DNA of 64,000 nucleotides from Lycocorax pyrrhopterus obiensis (Eukaryota > Chordata > Aves > Passeriformes > Paradisaeidae): NCBI GenBank assembly GCA_014706295.1, contig JACSVZ010000002.1, forward strand, positions 108,372,547 through 108,436,546. Direction: 5' to 3'. Shown here one piece after another: positions 46,933-61,100 of this stretch. Every line of letters starts with the position of its first letter. Positions within the stretch are counted from its first letter, which is position 1. The notes under the pieces were generated by a model. That model worked only from the letters and a program-made list of their open reading frames with translations, was not told where the DNA came from and searched no databases. A program made the position numbers and the translations under genes.

Positions 46933-49900
46933 AGGAGCTGATAGTTAAGAGAAGCCAAACAAAATCAGCTCCCTTTCAGCTGAACCGGGCAGGGACCAGA
47001 GTGAAAAATAAGAAGGGCCTAATAGTGTACCTTCTGGGAAATCACTCTGCCTTAAGGTTTGTATAACAGCTTGGTTTCCTTGGCCTGGTCAAATCTGGGT
47101 TAGCTGGGAGTGCTGTTTATTTGATCTGCTGAGCACGCAGTGCTCTGGTCCTTCAGCTCTCTGGCCCTGCCTCTCTTCGGAGATGCAGCCAGGACACACT
47201 GCAGGAACCTTGTCCCCAGGTATTGAGACTGTTCAGGGTTGGCCTGACACAGAAAGATGTTTAGAAGACAAATGTGGTTATTTGCAATGGGGGAACCGTG
47301 GATTGGACAGTGAATATAAAGCAAAGTATTTTTAAGCTGTGGATTTAGGCACTATTTTAAAAGAGCATCATCATTTCTGTTGTACACCTCTGTACATCAG
47401 AGAGCACACTGACTGTGACCACAGTCCATAGAGAAGCTGTCTGTGTTCATGCATGTAGAACTGGAAAAATTGCTTGCAGAAAAAAATATCGTTTTCCTGG
47501 AGCAGCAGGTATTTAGCATTCAGCAACAGCTTTGTCTCAGCATGAAGCCTGATAGGAAGCAGAGAAACAAGATAATTGAAAAGGAAAATGTTTCAGCACT
47601 CAGGATGACTTCTGCCAGTCTCTCTGAACTAAATCTCAACAACTGACTGCCAGACAGTGTCTGCCAGTGTCTCTCTGTCAATGGAATAGGTTGGCCCTGA
47701 CCCTCTTCAGAAATTGAGACACATCAAACAAAAGACAACAAGACTCATCCTCATTTCATCTCACAGCTATTAATTTTACGGTGTGACTCCTCCAAATAAC
47801 AGATGCATAGCCAGAGCTGTGCTCAGATTCCAGGTGATGGGAGACCAATTTCCACCACCTTGACTCCTCTAATTACACTGACAAGCCTCCTGAACACTCT
47901 GCTGTGGTCCTTCAACTGAAACAAAAATGGAGATGATTCTCAATAGCATCTGTTGAGCTGAGAGGAATGAGAGGATTAATTAGTTGCAGTTCAAAAAACA
48001 ATAAGATGAAAATCCATGAGTAACTGCAAAGTGTAATTGGCAATAATGATGCAATCACCACAGTGCAAGAAGGATGGGATTGGGCCCAGATATTTTACAC
48101 CTGTAACAAAACACATTGCTTGTACTGGGACCATGGACAGGGAGAAGTCCAGATCACCAAATGGCTCTTCCACTTTGCTGGCTTGGGCAGCTGCCTGCTT
48201 CTCCTCGAGGCTGCCATGTGGGCAGAGCAGCAGTTCCTCAGCAGAGGGGCATCTCCTCTACATCTCCAGAGGTCCAATGATCTCCATGGGTCTTACCAAA
48301 GGACTTTACCGGGGTATTCCTCAGCTCACTGGTGAGGGTTATGGCTAACTCTGCTCTCAGGGTGTCTCAGGTGCCCTGTGGAGGAGGGGTTGTGCAGCAG
48401 ATAGTGCAGTTTTAAGCCTTCCAGCCTCACCCCACACCCTGGCCCCAGATGTGGTACAGGCTGTTGGCCTCTGGATGGTGGGGCAGCCACATGGCAGCCC
48501 CTGCTACCCTCCCAGGCACTCTCAGCTACCAAACATCACCAAGGATAAAGAGTCATTCATGACTAATAGTGCTTTTCCTGGCTACAGACTCTCTTCCATA
48601 ATTTTACTGTTGGTGATCGAATGTAGCCATACACATTCCTCAGACAGCTGCAAATTTGATTAGTTCTGAGGATGAATCAAATTAATTAATTTAAGCACAC
48701 TCATAATGCACATTTTTTTGTCCTAATAAATTCTATGAAGAAAGCTTTAATAGGCCTTTATAAAAAGAAGAAAAAAAAACCCAAACCAAACAAACAACCC
48801 TTCTTTTTTTATAAATTATCCCTGAGATATGTAAAATGCAAGAATAAATATCAGATATGCAATAAGTGTAAACCTTGCAAAATCTAAAGTAAACTGCAAG
48901 AATCAGTATGTTTAGGAAGACGAACCTGCTGGGCATAATTTCAAACACTGTTTATAAGTGTTTTTAAACACAGTTATTACACAAATATTAAAACACAATT
49001 TTAAACATTGTTTATGAAGTGCACCTATATTTTAAAGACAGAAGCAAGAATATTCATGCTCTTGAAGAAGCTTCACAAGTTTATTCTTGACAGAAGTATG
49101 ATATTCAACTAGGGAGACAGTAGAGAATCCATTCCATTTAGAGTAGTATTCAGTTCCAGGGCAGGAGAGAAAACATAAGGAAGGTACTTTTCTGTTGCTG
49201 CTTGTGCCACCTGCCTGAGCTGCCCTGTGCAGCTGGGAGTACACAGCTGAGGTACTAGCTCAGGTAACTGCAAATCCACCACTTTTCTTAGTGAGGCTCT
49301 GGCTATAGATTCAAAGTTGCAAAAATCGTGGGCTTTTAATTAAGGGAGATGGCACTGCTGTGTTCAGTGAAAATGAAAGCGACCCTTAGCACTAGAGACA
49401 GAGACACTTGCATTAGGCTCTTGTAAGGCATAGGGAGCTCTTCAAAATGATATTATTTTCTCCCTTAGTTTAATAGTCTCACAAATTTTATTTTGCAAGA
49501 AGAAATGTATGTTGATTGCCAAGTAATATATGCCACAAGTTTTAAGATAATTGTTTGTGGCTTTTAACTGGTTTTTTTATGAGGCTAAAATCTGTTTATG
49601 AATTTGTGGATGTGTCTAGGAAACCATCCACTATAATAATAGTGTCAGAGGAGAAATTTCCTATTTACAGGTGATAACAATTTAGAGGTCTAACTTGTTA
49701 GATCTCACATGAAATCCAGAGATAAACTCATTTGACGTGGAATTGAGAAATGGGATATTTTGACGGAATGAGACTAGTTAAGAAATGATGAAGAGGCAAA
49801 TCCACAAGATGGAGTGAAATTAGTATTTGTCTTCATTTACATAGCGTTCAATTTCTTTACATCAGCCAAAGCTCTGGCTCCATGTCTGGCTATGCATATG

Positions 49901-50498
49901 CATGGATTTTGTAATCCTCCAATGTCTGTGGCCAGTGTTCAAGAGTGAAATTTAAACCAGACTGTGGCCCTTTAGAAGCACGTTAAGAAGAAATGGACAT
50001 TAGAATCAATTGTTGCCTTTCGCAGAAGGCTTATTTATGTTTGCAATTAGTCTTTGGGATTGACACAGCCTTTATATTCTTCCCATGAAAAGACACTTGG
50101 CCCACATATTCTCAAGGAGCTGTCAGTCAACTTCTTAAACTGCATCAGTGCAGTTTCTAGAGCAAGGAGGGGATTAATGTTGCATAATTTGAACTATTCA
50201 AAAATTCTGTAATTCAAGCCCCAATAACCAACTAGAATTCAGTGAATATGTCAGGAAAAAAACTACTTCTGTCTCAGGTAGGGTGTTTCCAACGGTGAGC
50301 TCATTTTACCCCAGAAGCCATTGTTGAGAACAGCTGATCTGTACACTTGTTTTTTTATTTCATTTCATTAACTCACAAAAGCCACATATCAACTATATAC
50401 ACCAAGGAGAACTGTTCATAAGTGAATGTGATTTTTGTACTGTGAGATAGGTCAACTACCCCATTTCATTGATCATCAGCGTGTAATTGGTTCAATTA
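46933..50498. other. Non-coding stretch
   Basis: No supported gene or named repeat. Short overlapping frames near 48,030-48,660 on both strands have no recognisable domain and no splice structure I can defend. Confidence 0.5.
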
Positions 50499-50775
50499 TC
50501 ACAGAATCATTGAATCAGAGAATGACTGGGGGTGGAATGGACCCTAAAGATTATCTAGTTTAAACTTCCCACCATGGCATCCACTAGGTCAGATTATCTA
50601 GAGTCCCATCCAACCTGGCCTTGAGTTCTTCCAGGGACAGGACATCCACAACTTCCCTGGGCAACACTTGTAGTGTCTTACTACCTTCTGAGTAAATAGT
50701 TTCTTCCTAACACCTAAGCTAACTCTCGCCTCTTTCTGTTTACAAGCATTGTCCTATCACTATCTGTCCACTTAA
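50499..50775 (-). mobile_element. CR1 LINE 3'-end fragment
   Basis: Begins at the CR1 terminus (ATCACAGAATCATTGAATCA), then CCATCCAACCTGGCCTTGAG, GGACATCCACAACTTCCCTG, GGGCAACACTTGTAGTG and TTTCTTCCTAACACCTAAGC. Reverse-complement orientation; 5'-truncated. Confidence 0.9.
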
Positions 50776-52859
50776 AAAAGTGGTGTAAAATTTATGCTAC
50801 ACCTGATGGACAGGTGTCAGTTCTAGCCTTTGATTTTCTTCTGTGGAGGTGTTATCACCTAAGGCAGCACTTCCCTTTTCATCACAACACAATGAGACAC
50901 GGGGAGGACAACAGGCATGCTGGACTACACCCAGGTCTTCTCATAATTTTTCTCTAGACTTAGCCTCTCATTGCAGCAAAGAAGAGACATATTGCTTAAT
51001 TTTAGGCTCAGCCTATTATACACAGGTGCTACGACTTCAGAAACTGTTAACTGAGACTTTCCAGAACACAAGGAAGTCTGGCATAAGATTGGGTGGCTGG
51101 TAAAGGGACAATGTGAGGATGTGACTTAGAAAAATATGTGTAGGACTCATATAAATGCATTAAAGAACTTAGCTGTTATGGCAACTATTAGAAAAGGCAC
51201 TAGCTCATTACAGTTTGTAGCAGGTGCAAACAAAGGTTTAGAATCCAAAATCCCTTAGTGTTAGTAAGAAGATTATTTAAATGAACTTTAATGGACTCTC
51301 TGTAATGCCTTTATCATAGAAATAGAGTGAAAAACATCTTCAACTCTGTGAGTTATCTTTTCATAATTAGACTTAACCATGGAAATTTCTAACATCATTT
51401 CTTAACAAAGGGGCCATCAAGCATTCTGCTGTTGCTCTGCAGTTTGAATAAAAAGCAATACCTTCTTCCCATATCTTGCAAGCCAGTCAGATTTTTATTT
51501 TAATTATTTGTATTTCCACTCATGGATCTCACTGATCAGAAGAATCTCTGCTATGCTCTTTGTCATACAGGGATATAAGAAAAATGCTATCACAGTACAC
51601 ATAGCAGACCCCATGCACCCAGTACCTGTTTGGACTGGGAAGTTTGACATTACTTACAGAGTTTGCCAAGAATAAATCATTACATAAAATCTAGAAAGTC
51701 ATATAAATGTAAGCATATAGCCATATAAATTTCCCAAGGTGAGGCAAGAAGTGAGTCACCCTTGCCTTGCCTCTTAGCCTAGGCAAGACTCTATCATAGC
51801 TTGTGAACAATATGATTTGGCTGAGAGGAGTTTTCAAAAAACTTTTAAAATTTTCCTTTGCAGGTAGGCAAATCTTCTATACAAAAACCTTCTTAAAAAT
51901 GTCTCATGGAGAAGCAAACACAACTACAAGTGAAAAAAAATTCTTTGTGTTTGTAAACCAAGATCAAGATATAGTTCACATACCAAATATAATGGTAGAT
52001 GACCCTGCTCAGATATTTACAGGCAAAAATCTCTCTTGGGGAATTATGATTGAGCTGGAACTTTGGGAAAACCTTGTGGTTTATAAGAAAACTTCACAAC
52101 AAAAAACATGTTGCGGAGGATATTTTTACATTACGCATAAATAGAAAAAGAAAATACATGTTCTACGCTTGCAGCATTAAGTCATCTTTATAGTTGGCTC
52201 TTCAGCTGGTTTGCGTCAGTTCACTCATGCAGACTGGAACAAACCCTGGCTGTTGGCACAAGCTGATTCAGCTGCTTCAAAGCAGCCATTTATTGGAGTG
52301 TGTATTGAGTAAGACAGGGTGAATTCAGCTTGTTGTCACATTTAAGTAAATGATGCTTTACAGGACTGAACTACTGGTAAGAACATCCCTGACGCAGTGA
52401 CACTCAGCCAGTCACCCAGGCACAAAGAGGCAGCAGTACCCTGCTGTCGAGCCTACCAGAAACAAAGTCATGTTACTTGTTTCCATGAAAGAAGTGGAAA
52501 CTATGTGCATGTTAAAATCTTTCACAGCTTCTCTCTTAGAATTACAGTAAGTTTCTTTAGTAAGAACACAGAATGCTTGCAAAAGATACTGGCTGATAGT
52601 GAAAGACAGATTTTATCAAATCGTACGTTTTGAAAACTAATTGAAAATCATGAAACACTTGATTATTACACTGTTTACTAAAAAAATTATTATAACAGGT
52701 ATATAATTGTCTGACTTCTATTTCTAAGTGTCTGATTTGTGGAGCTTCACGCGTTTTCAACAGAAGATGACTCATTTCCCCACACAAAAGCATATATGCC
52801 ATTGTGTACATGTATTCTCAAATTATCCATACGTATCCTGTAATTGTACTTGCAACATC
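50776..52859. other. Non-coding stretch
   Basis: No supported gene. The longest frame (51,803-52,144, plus strand) has no recognisable domain or splice context. Confidence 0.5.
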
Positions 52860-53540
52860 CGCTGGAGTATTGTGGCGTCCCATGCTGAAGAGGAAAAAAA
52901 CACCCAAGATTCATAGATGCCCATCATTGAAAAGGAACAACAGAAGTCAGAGGGTCTGCAAAAACTGACAAATTTTATTTGAGAGAGAGAATGAATGAAT
53001 GAATGAATGAATGAATGAATGAATGACCAGTCCTGGTTCCAGCGTTGATCCAGCTGATGGGGTGTCCAGGGGTGCACGCACGCCCAGACTTCATGAGGTT
53101 ACTTTTTTATAGACAGGCTTCTCCCACCCTGGAGCTAGGTTTCTTATTTTCTTATGCCACTTAGTTCTCATGCACAATCCATTCTTGTAGACCTTTCTGG
53201 AAACGGCTCAGAGGGCTTTGGGGGATTTTTGGCAGTCTTGAACCTCTCCTACTGGATTGGCCTTTGCCTGACAACCCATGCCCACTTCTCAACCTCATTC
53301 CTCATACAGCTTGTGCTGTACTGTGTTGTGCTAATCTCCAGGAGACAGAACAAGGCCATTCATCCCAGAAAAGTGTTGCCCTACCTCCATGTGGCCCTCT
53401 TCTCCAGCCATATCCTGGTTTTTTCGCAGTGTGTTCTTATCAACAAACTTTAGTTGGCTCCATGACTATCCAGCTGTAGATGTTTGAGACTCACACATTA
53501 GCACCTTCTCTTCTGGGCTTCTACAAGTATCTGAACTTGT
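52860..53540 (-). mobile_element. Possible old LTR (minus strand)
   Basis: In sense a TATAAAAAAG element (53,103-53,112) is followed about 130 bp downstream by AAATAAAATT (52,971-52,980), spacing typical of a retroviral U3-R-U5. The region is richer in GC than its flanks. No partner LTR, primer site or target duplication could be confirmed, and the outer ends are guesses. Confidence 0.3.
52990..53026. repeat. AATG tetranucleotide microsatellite
   Basis: About nine tandem AATG units following a short GA run. Confidence 0.95.
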
Positions 53541-54274
53541 TAAAAAAAAAAAAGAAAAAAATGCCTTTTTCTCACACATCTCTCATCATGCATATGTTTA
53601 TTTTTGCTTGTCCAGTCCAGATTTTTCAATCTGTCCACCAAGCTTGTAAAAATTAGAACTAGAAACACACCACATCAACCACGCTTGATGCATTTAACAA
53701 TTCTAATTCCGAAACTACCCATGTTTTGTCATGACCCACCAGGTAAAGTACTCTTCACTTCCAATCTGTTTCCAAATAACAAAATCTCCTGTCCTAAGGA
53801 GAACTACCAACACTTACAAACTTTATTTCCAGATTCTCGCTTCTGCTATACAGGAATCAGCACATGATGCACCAGCCATTCTCCTCATTTTTAGCACTCA
53901 TCTTTCCCTTAACACATCCAACAAAGTAATTTGCATTAAACTACCCATTGTAAAGCATTACTCATTATAATTAAGAGAAATTACATGAAGAAAGAGAGCA
54001 CATGCATTACAAAAAATCTATTTGTCTATATATTTAATAGCTGGTGCAAAGCATTATTTCAAAGCTATGTTCCAGGCAGGTTTTAGCCACTGATTTTGGC
54101 TGAAAGGATTTTTAAAGCCTGCTAGGTGGTCCTCCTATGAACTGGTCATCCATGTCCTCATTTTTGTCAGAACAGACCCCACAGATCGGGTCCAGTTTGT
54201 TCTGGCCATTACGGACAGTTGCAAAGCACGCTTACTGCAGAAGTGACATCAGTGAGTGGCATCCCTGGCCTCAT

Positions 54275-54480
54275 GCATTTTGGTATCCTAAGGAATTCTC
54301 TTGGCAGGATGGACTGTTTGCATTAGATAACATGAAATCCAGAACTGCTGGATGCAGTACTCACGGTAGGACCTCGTTAGAGTGGAATAGAGAGGGAGAA
54401 TTACCTCCTTTGACCTGTTGGCCACACTGCTTCTGATGCAGCCCTGGATGTGGTTGGCCTCCTGGGCCACAAGCAAATCA
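54275..54480 (-). mobile_element. CR1 LINE fragment covering the end of the reverse transcriptase frame
   Basis: Minus-strand translation of 54,288-54,476 gives AQEANHIQGCIRSSV and KEVILPLYSTLTRS, the conserved C-terminal region of CR1 ORF2 proteins. The downstream part is diverged and the frame soon ends. Dead fragment. Confidence 0.8.
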
Positions 54481-57400
54481 TAGGAGCTTTCAAGATAATA
54501 ATTTCAGCCCAAACTGCAGCCCGCCACTCTGGATTTAATCAGAAGCCAGAAGTCTGATTTGGCAAAATATTGTCCAATATTTTTTAATTTTATTGTCCAA
54601 GTAAAGCAAACAGATTTGGCATCTCAGAGACTGAGCAGAGGAATTAAGGCCGAGAACGCACTAAGGTTCTGTTAAGCACAGTATAAAAGCATCAGCATGT
54701 GAAAAGTCAATTAATCTTTCATCACCATTCTTTTAGTACCAGGCCACACCAGAAGAGCACTGCAGGCCTGAAGACAGGACAGGGCACTGTCACGATAGAG
54801 GTGGCAACAAATAAATAGGCTGCCTGGCACCAGCAGTTCTCTTGCTAGAAAAACTGTGGTGTTACCACTCATTTTCCTGCTTAAATTACGCAGACATAAA
54901 GCTTTCTCCTGCATGTGCTACTTAGCCAGGAGCAGTTGACAAATAAAAATTAACCCCCAGAACCCTCCCAGCACTCCAGCCATATTAGAAAAGGGGCTGG
55001 AGCAGAAATTACCATCATTTCCAGCTACAGGTCCTCCAATTTGTCCTCTTTTATCTGCTGCCATTAGTTTCCTAGACATTTGCATTCCCAGTTTTCTGTG
55101 TCTGTACCCCTAAAGCAACTAAGAATACAAGCTCCTTTGCATTCCAGTGACATTTATTTCCTCAACAAAATACATTTCATTTACTTTAAAATGCAAGGAA
55201 ACAGGTATGTATCTTGTACCTGTGATGCTAGGCTGCCCCAAGGGTTCAAGACTGGTTTATATCGCCAGTATTTCAAATAGCAGATGGAGATTCAGTTATG
55301 AATGTTGAAATACTAGAAGTCACTTTCTTACCTTGTCACAGCCCAGCATGGAGCTGTAACTGCAAGTTTCTATTAGATGTCATGTTTAGCTATGAGTACA
55401 ATAACTACATAGCAGACTTGCTTTTTAATTATACAATCTCTAAATACTGAATTATCTATGTATCTGTCATGTAGCATTTAATTTCAGCAAGTTTTAAGGC
55501 AAACCATGTAGATGCTTGAGATCACTCTGTCCTTGGTACCTACATCTCAGCACATATGTCACTATTTTAGCACCTGCCTACGATTTCAGACTTGACAGCT
55601 ACACGTATGTCAATTAGCTGCAAATTCCACTAAATTAGTACAAGCCGCAGATCATCAGTCAGCCTGAAGAACATTAGGTCTCCAAATGCAGCAGCTTCAA
55701 TGTAACAGCCGACTTCTGTGTTTAAAAACTTCATCTGCAGAAGAGTTATATTGTCCAGAAATATGCACAAATGTTGAGAATATATTGTATAAGTTGAGTA
55801 ATATATTTTCACTACATTCCACCCTTAAAATAATGAACTCTCTTAGGGCTTGGATAACTGTTTGGTGTATCAGTGTATTCACTGTACTAAAGAAGATACG
55901 TGAATCATCTAAATCATAAACCCTTTTAAAAACCTTCACTTTCAACTGATTGTTAAATACTTCTGTGAAGACTCTAACATTGCTTAAGATTGACAGGATT
56001 ATCAGGAATATCAGAAGAATGGGCAATATACAGAGGACAAGGAAAGGAGAGGTTTTGGTCAAGTTCAAGAAAGATACTTTTAAATTAGGTCATGGACTTG
56101 TAAAACCCTGTGCTCTTATGGATCTTTTAGGAAGTGCAGAATGATTGTAGCCTGTAGGCACAGATGAGGTAAACCTGCATGCTGTCAGAGACAGTCCATC
56201 CCACACACCTAAGGCCAACACCAGGAACAGACAGGGAAGGAGAGCTTAGATGTATTCAGCATCTTTCATGTCTTGGCTCAGAGTATCTCTACATATAAAG
56301 GAGAACCTTGTCAGCATGCAGATGCTTTTGGTAAAAAAAAAAATCAATAAAGGATAATTCACTATAATAATAAAGAAAGTTTACAATAGAAAGTTAAAAG
56401 TAAATTTTCTGCTTCTTAAGAAACACATTGCTAGGAGTTGTTGAATAAGAAGCCTGGAGCATAAATGAGTTAGAAGAATCATGCTTTCCTGAGATTGTTT
56501 AGTCTAAATCAAGAGGACTGCGTGCTGTCCTTCCTGTAAATCATATATGGTCCATCATTTGTCTCTTCTGTAGAACCTTTTGCTTATCTCGGCAGCCAAA
56601 TTAATTCTTGTCTGTAAAACAGAAAGAATATTTGCAGGGGGTGCTTAACTATTCTCAGCTTATTTATGTGATATGCTTATTGCAGCAGAGCCTTAAAGGA
56701 TTCCGAGTTCCTGGAGGCTACAAAGAAGGAATGTGCTCTCAGAAAGTAATTAGATAAGGGTATGATAAAGCCAATAAAACTAGACTTTCGTCTTTCCTTT
56801 CATTTCTAAAGGAATTGCTAAGGGTGAGACTTTTCTGCTGAGAATAGGAAGTTTTTCCTGCAAATTGTTTCTGACAGGCTAAGTGCATCTATTTTCAAAT
56901 TCTGTAAGACTTAGTCCAAATGAATGTTTATAAGCAGCAAATTAATTCTACTGATTTTTTATGCCTCAAAGGACTATTACAATCTCTACTTTGTTTCCTT
57001 CTGCAAAACAACAAGCCAGTGAGTCAATGCATTGCTAAAATAGAAAGAGAAGTAAAATAAATTAGAAAATCACAGGCTAAGCTTTGAGAGTTCACGTCAT
57101 GGATTTTACTCCTCCCTTCATTCAAGAAAGCACAATATAGTAAGAAGAGTGAAAACAGTAAAATACTATTACAATACTATGGTTTGGAAAAAAAACAAAC
57201 CTTGATTCATATTGATGTCTACTCCAAAGCAATTCAATGAGCCGCTTTCCAGTCATTTCTCTCCCCTTAAAACCTTGGAACAGACCTTTGGCAGCACTTT
57301 TTTAAAACAACGTGGCATTATTTTGTTCATTTATTCTTGTGGACATATTTAGAGATCACTGCATCTGCTCAGTTTAGTGGTGCTGATTTGTACAAGGTGA

Positions 57401-57879
57401 AGACAATTCCTCTTCAACTGTCTTACTAAAATATGGCAAAATATTTTTAATGCTATCTAATTGCTACTGCCCCAAATATTTTGGTAGCTGCCTATTGTTT
57501 TTTTAGTGATATATATGTATGATAATGCATATCTTACAAAAAGTACACATAAATGGACATGTTCCTCCTCATGTGGTCAAGAACCAATGCAGACTGCCTG
57601 TAGATCTAAGTAGAAACAATGCTCTAGTGCAGCATAAGCCTTTCCTTGAAAATGTTTATATCAACTATGTATCTTCAGTGTAATCCATCCTCCCTGCATC
57701 ACCGACTGCCTTGGCTGTCGTGTAGATGGGATCATTATAGGCATCCCAGTGGATTAAATGCTTCAACTCCACATGTCCTTCCCTAGGGCCACCTAAAGCA
57801 CATGAGTGAGGAAGATCCAAGTTCCCTCAGGTGAGGAACTTCAGTGGTAGTTTTAGGACCAAATTTCCTCATGGGGGTC
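54481..57879. other. Non-coding stretch
   Basis: No supported gene. Minus-strand frames at 55,630-56,068 include a hydrophobic run and a peptide YIEAAAFGDLMFF that look slightly protein-like, but they are in different frames and lack any recognised domain. Confidence 0.45.
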
Positions 57880-58161
57880 TGTTGTATAATGTATTTAAAC
57901 CCTGTTGGTATGCAGTAGTCAAACTCTCACTCAAGACCAGGATCCACACCAGGATCCAATTATTAATTGAGACCACCTCAACCTAAAGTACTCATTAACC
58001 TCCTACAAACAGTTGTGGCTGCAGGGTGGGCACAAGCCCTATAAATCAAGCCCTGGGAGGAGCCAAAGGTGGAGCTGATTGTTCCTGGTTGCTGAGTGTT
58101 GCTGGAGCTCTGCTCTGAGAAATTATAATCCAAGACTCAGAAGACTGCGAGCTCCGGCACA
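57880..58161 (+). mobile_element. Solo LTR of the outer ERV family
   Basis: 282 bp, TGTTGTATAATG...CTCCGGCACA, flanked by perfect 6-bp target duplications GGGGTC (57,874-57,879 and 58,162-58,167). It aligns to the reverse complement of the outer ERV LTRs. TATAAA is at 58,040-58,045. It carries only one copy of the U3 GGATCC-bearing unit and has a different short segment (ATTGAGACCACCTCAACC) next to it, so it is a distinct subfamily. It arose by recombination between the two LTRs of a former provirus. Confidence 0.95.
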
Positions 58162-61100
58162 GGGGTCTGCACCTATAGAGTGTGTCTGAATCTGTTTTTT
58201 CTGGTCTTTCTACTTTCAGAAATCAAAGAGCACCCAGTGCAATTATGAAAGCCAAGAACAAAGTCTTCTCACTGATCCAGATCACCGATTACAGTGGGAG
58301 ACATAAACATAGCACTATTCCTTAGCTTGATACTTTTACCTCTTTAATACTAGGGGTTTCAGTTTCCTTTTTGAAGCCCCTTTTTCGTCAAAACATGGAA
58401 AGCAACACTATTAGGCCACCATTTCTTTTCTTTGGTGTCCTTCTAGACCCCAGAGCAAGGTCTAATAAACAGAGTACTCTAGAGAAACACTACTTCTCCA
58501 GAGTTCCTGAGAAGTGCAATCACTGCAGTAAAGTCTGTGCCAGAGGATGCTCCTCCTCTCTGCCAACTCTTCCAGCTGGCATGGAGCATGATGGAGGCTC
58601 TTGTCCCCTGATCCAGCTCTGTATCATCTCAAACCATTCAGCTCCTCCACCACCCTCTTACCAAGACGATGCCTGTCCCCTACAGTGGCTCACAACTTGA
58701 AGACAGGCTCCTAAAAGTCATCTGTTCCTTCTGCTTACTGAATTTCTCTTGGAATGGGGTAGCATGGACCCCAAACTCAGGCTCTGTGCCCTTGAAGACT
58801 GCAAGCCTCACCAATCCAATGGACAAATCTCTGGCAAGCTCATCTAGCTCTTTCTTCAAAAGCCTGCAAGAAGCCTCTGCAGGCTCTCTCTGTGCAAAGT
58901 TTGCTGAGAATCACCTCACCATAAGCACCATACCAGAGCCTGGGGACAGAAATATGAAAGAGGTCAACAGGCTAAGCACCAGGAAAAGCAAGAATGGTTC
59001 CCAAATTTGATTATGACTACAGCTGGTGGTCTGGGCTTGATAGTTTGACGTTGCTCAAGTTCTCATCAGTAAGGGAAATATTTGCCATATTTTCCCATCT
59101 TGAAGAGATCCACTGTGCATAGAAATCATGAAACTAGCCAGCTAAACATTCCACAGACTGTTAGTTTGCTGGCCTGTAAAGCTAAGTCATATTGCAATTG
59201 TGCCTTGCAAAATACTCCAAAGCAATTATGGCAAAGTCTGAAAAGCAACAGATGAGAACAACTGATACTATTATTCCTGCACTGAGACAAAAGGGATTAA
59301 AATGGAATTCATCAGGCTGTAACAGAAGTCTGATGAACTTGGGATCAGTCTGTCTGAGGCTGGCTCACACTCTTGATCTGTCCTCCTTTACCTCTGTAAA
59401 CCTTTTCCAGATTTAAAAAAATATAAAAGTACTTCTGCCCAAGATGCCTGGCAACTTTGTAGGACCTGCACACCTGGAAAGCCTAGGGTTTTATATATGC
59501 AGCAGTGATCATTATAAATGAACTAGTCAAATCGGAACACATAAAAATGAAGGCAGCCTTCCTGAAAGGTCTGAAGCATAATGGAAGAGGTTTTTTCATC
59601 TGAACAATGCTCAAATAGGGATCTGAAAGCACTTCTTTTGAGGTTCACTGTTATAAATGTTTCTGCTACTCAAAAATAAAAGTCAGTCATAAGAGTGATC
59701 ATCTGTGTTAAAATAAGGGAATCTCAATTTCATATTCTGCCCAGATGAAATGTGTTCTTCCCTAGCAAGCCTTGACTGTAACACACATTCAACATGTTCT
59801 TTATCAGTCCTCTCGTACCCTTGCCAAAAACCTTATTGACTCCACCCTGAACCAATAAATATTATAAAGTCAATACTGCAAGTCTGGCATTAAGACTATT
59901 TGTATCTTCATGCAGATTCTTGCCCTTCACGTGCACTTAGAAACAGCACACTGACCACTAATCCCGAAATGGCTTTGGAATGCCTACAGCAAATCACAAC
60001 ACTGCTTTGCTTTACAAATAAAGTATCTATTTAAAGTGGAAAAAATTTTAAAAGGCATTAAACAGCTGTAATTCTTCGTTTACACCAAGGGTAGTTTTAC
60101 ACATTGTAATGGATTACGGAGATTAACATCTTGTATCCTAAGTTGAGGGTCTTTGTGAAGAGGAACCTTTATCCAATTTGGTTTACATTATATTTCCTTT
60201 TATGCTCATAGATTTTCCCACCTGTAATTAGCCACAGCTTTCAAGATTGCCTGTGCTAGTGCGTATATAATGCTTCCAGCTTCAGAGCAGTGTGACACCC
60301 TCCATTAATGTTTGTGGTAAAATTTCTAGTAATTTTAAAAAAATATGTAATGAGGATTAAAAAGTCACAATCACTGTGTCCATGCATTGTAAAAAACTAA
60401 TTTAAGACAAATTAACCTCCATGGTGTGCAGGTCAGCATTTTTTCTCTGGAAATCATTGCATGCCAAAAATTAACAAAATCAGCTTCTCCAATAAACAAT
60501 ATTAGAAGAGAGATGTGAATTACTGTTTTCCTTTTCAGCCAAATGAGTCTTCAGTGTTTTAAGTCATGTACTTCCAAGGTATCTCAGATTACAGACACAA
60601 AGAAATACAAGTTGAACACCAGAAGTTTTATCCAAGGTCATACTGAAAGTCTGAATCAGAACAAAAACTGAACACAATCCCCCAGACCAAAGCCTTCATG
60701 ATTTATATTGAATGTACTGCAGACAATTCAGAGATGGTACTTGGACAAATATTTGATGAGGTATCTTGAAATGTCTAGGGAGAACTAAGCTCTGTTTCTG
60801 AAACAGCTTAATCCCAAGGAACTCCTGGAGAAGAGGCAATTTTCTACATGTCTGCTCACATTCATAATATTTATCTGTCTTATCTATTATGCTCAGAGCA
60901 TGTTTTCTCCAGAAGCTGTCAAACCCATGCATCAGTGAAGAGGTCACATGAGAACAATCATGTCCTCTGTATGTGTTATAATTGATTTTTATGGAACTAT
61001 ATAATAATAAAAGTAATATCAGTTATCCAGCCTTGCAAATTCACAAGCACCAATAGCACTACACAGCTCCCATTACATTTTTTTAGAGGTCTTGCAAATG

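Noticed and set aside
51803..52144. 113-codon plus-strand open frame
   Set aside because: Lys- and Phe-rich composition typical of AT-rich non-coding DNA; no recognised domain or flanking splice sites.
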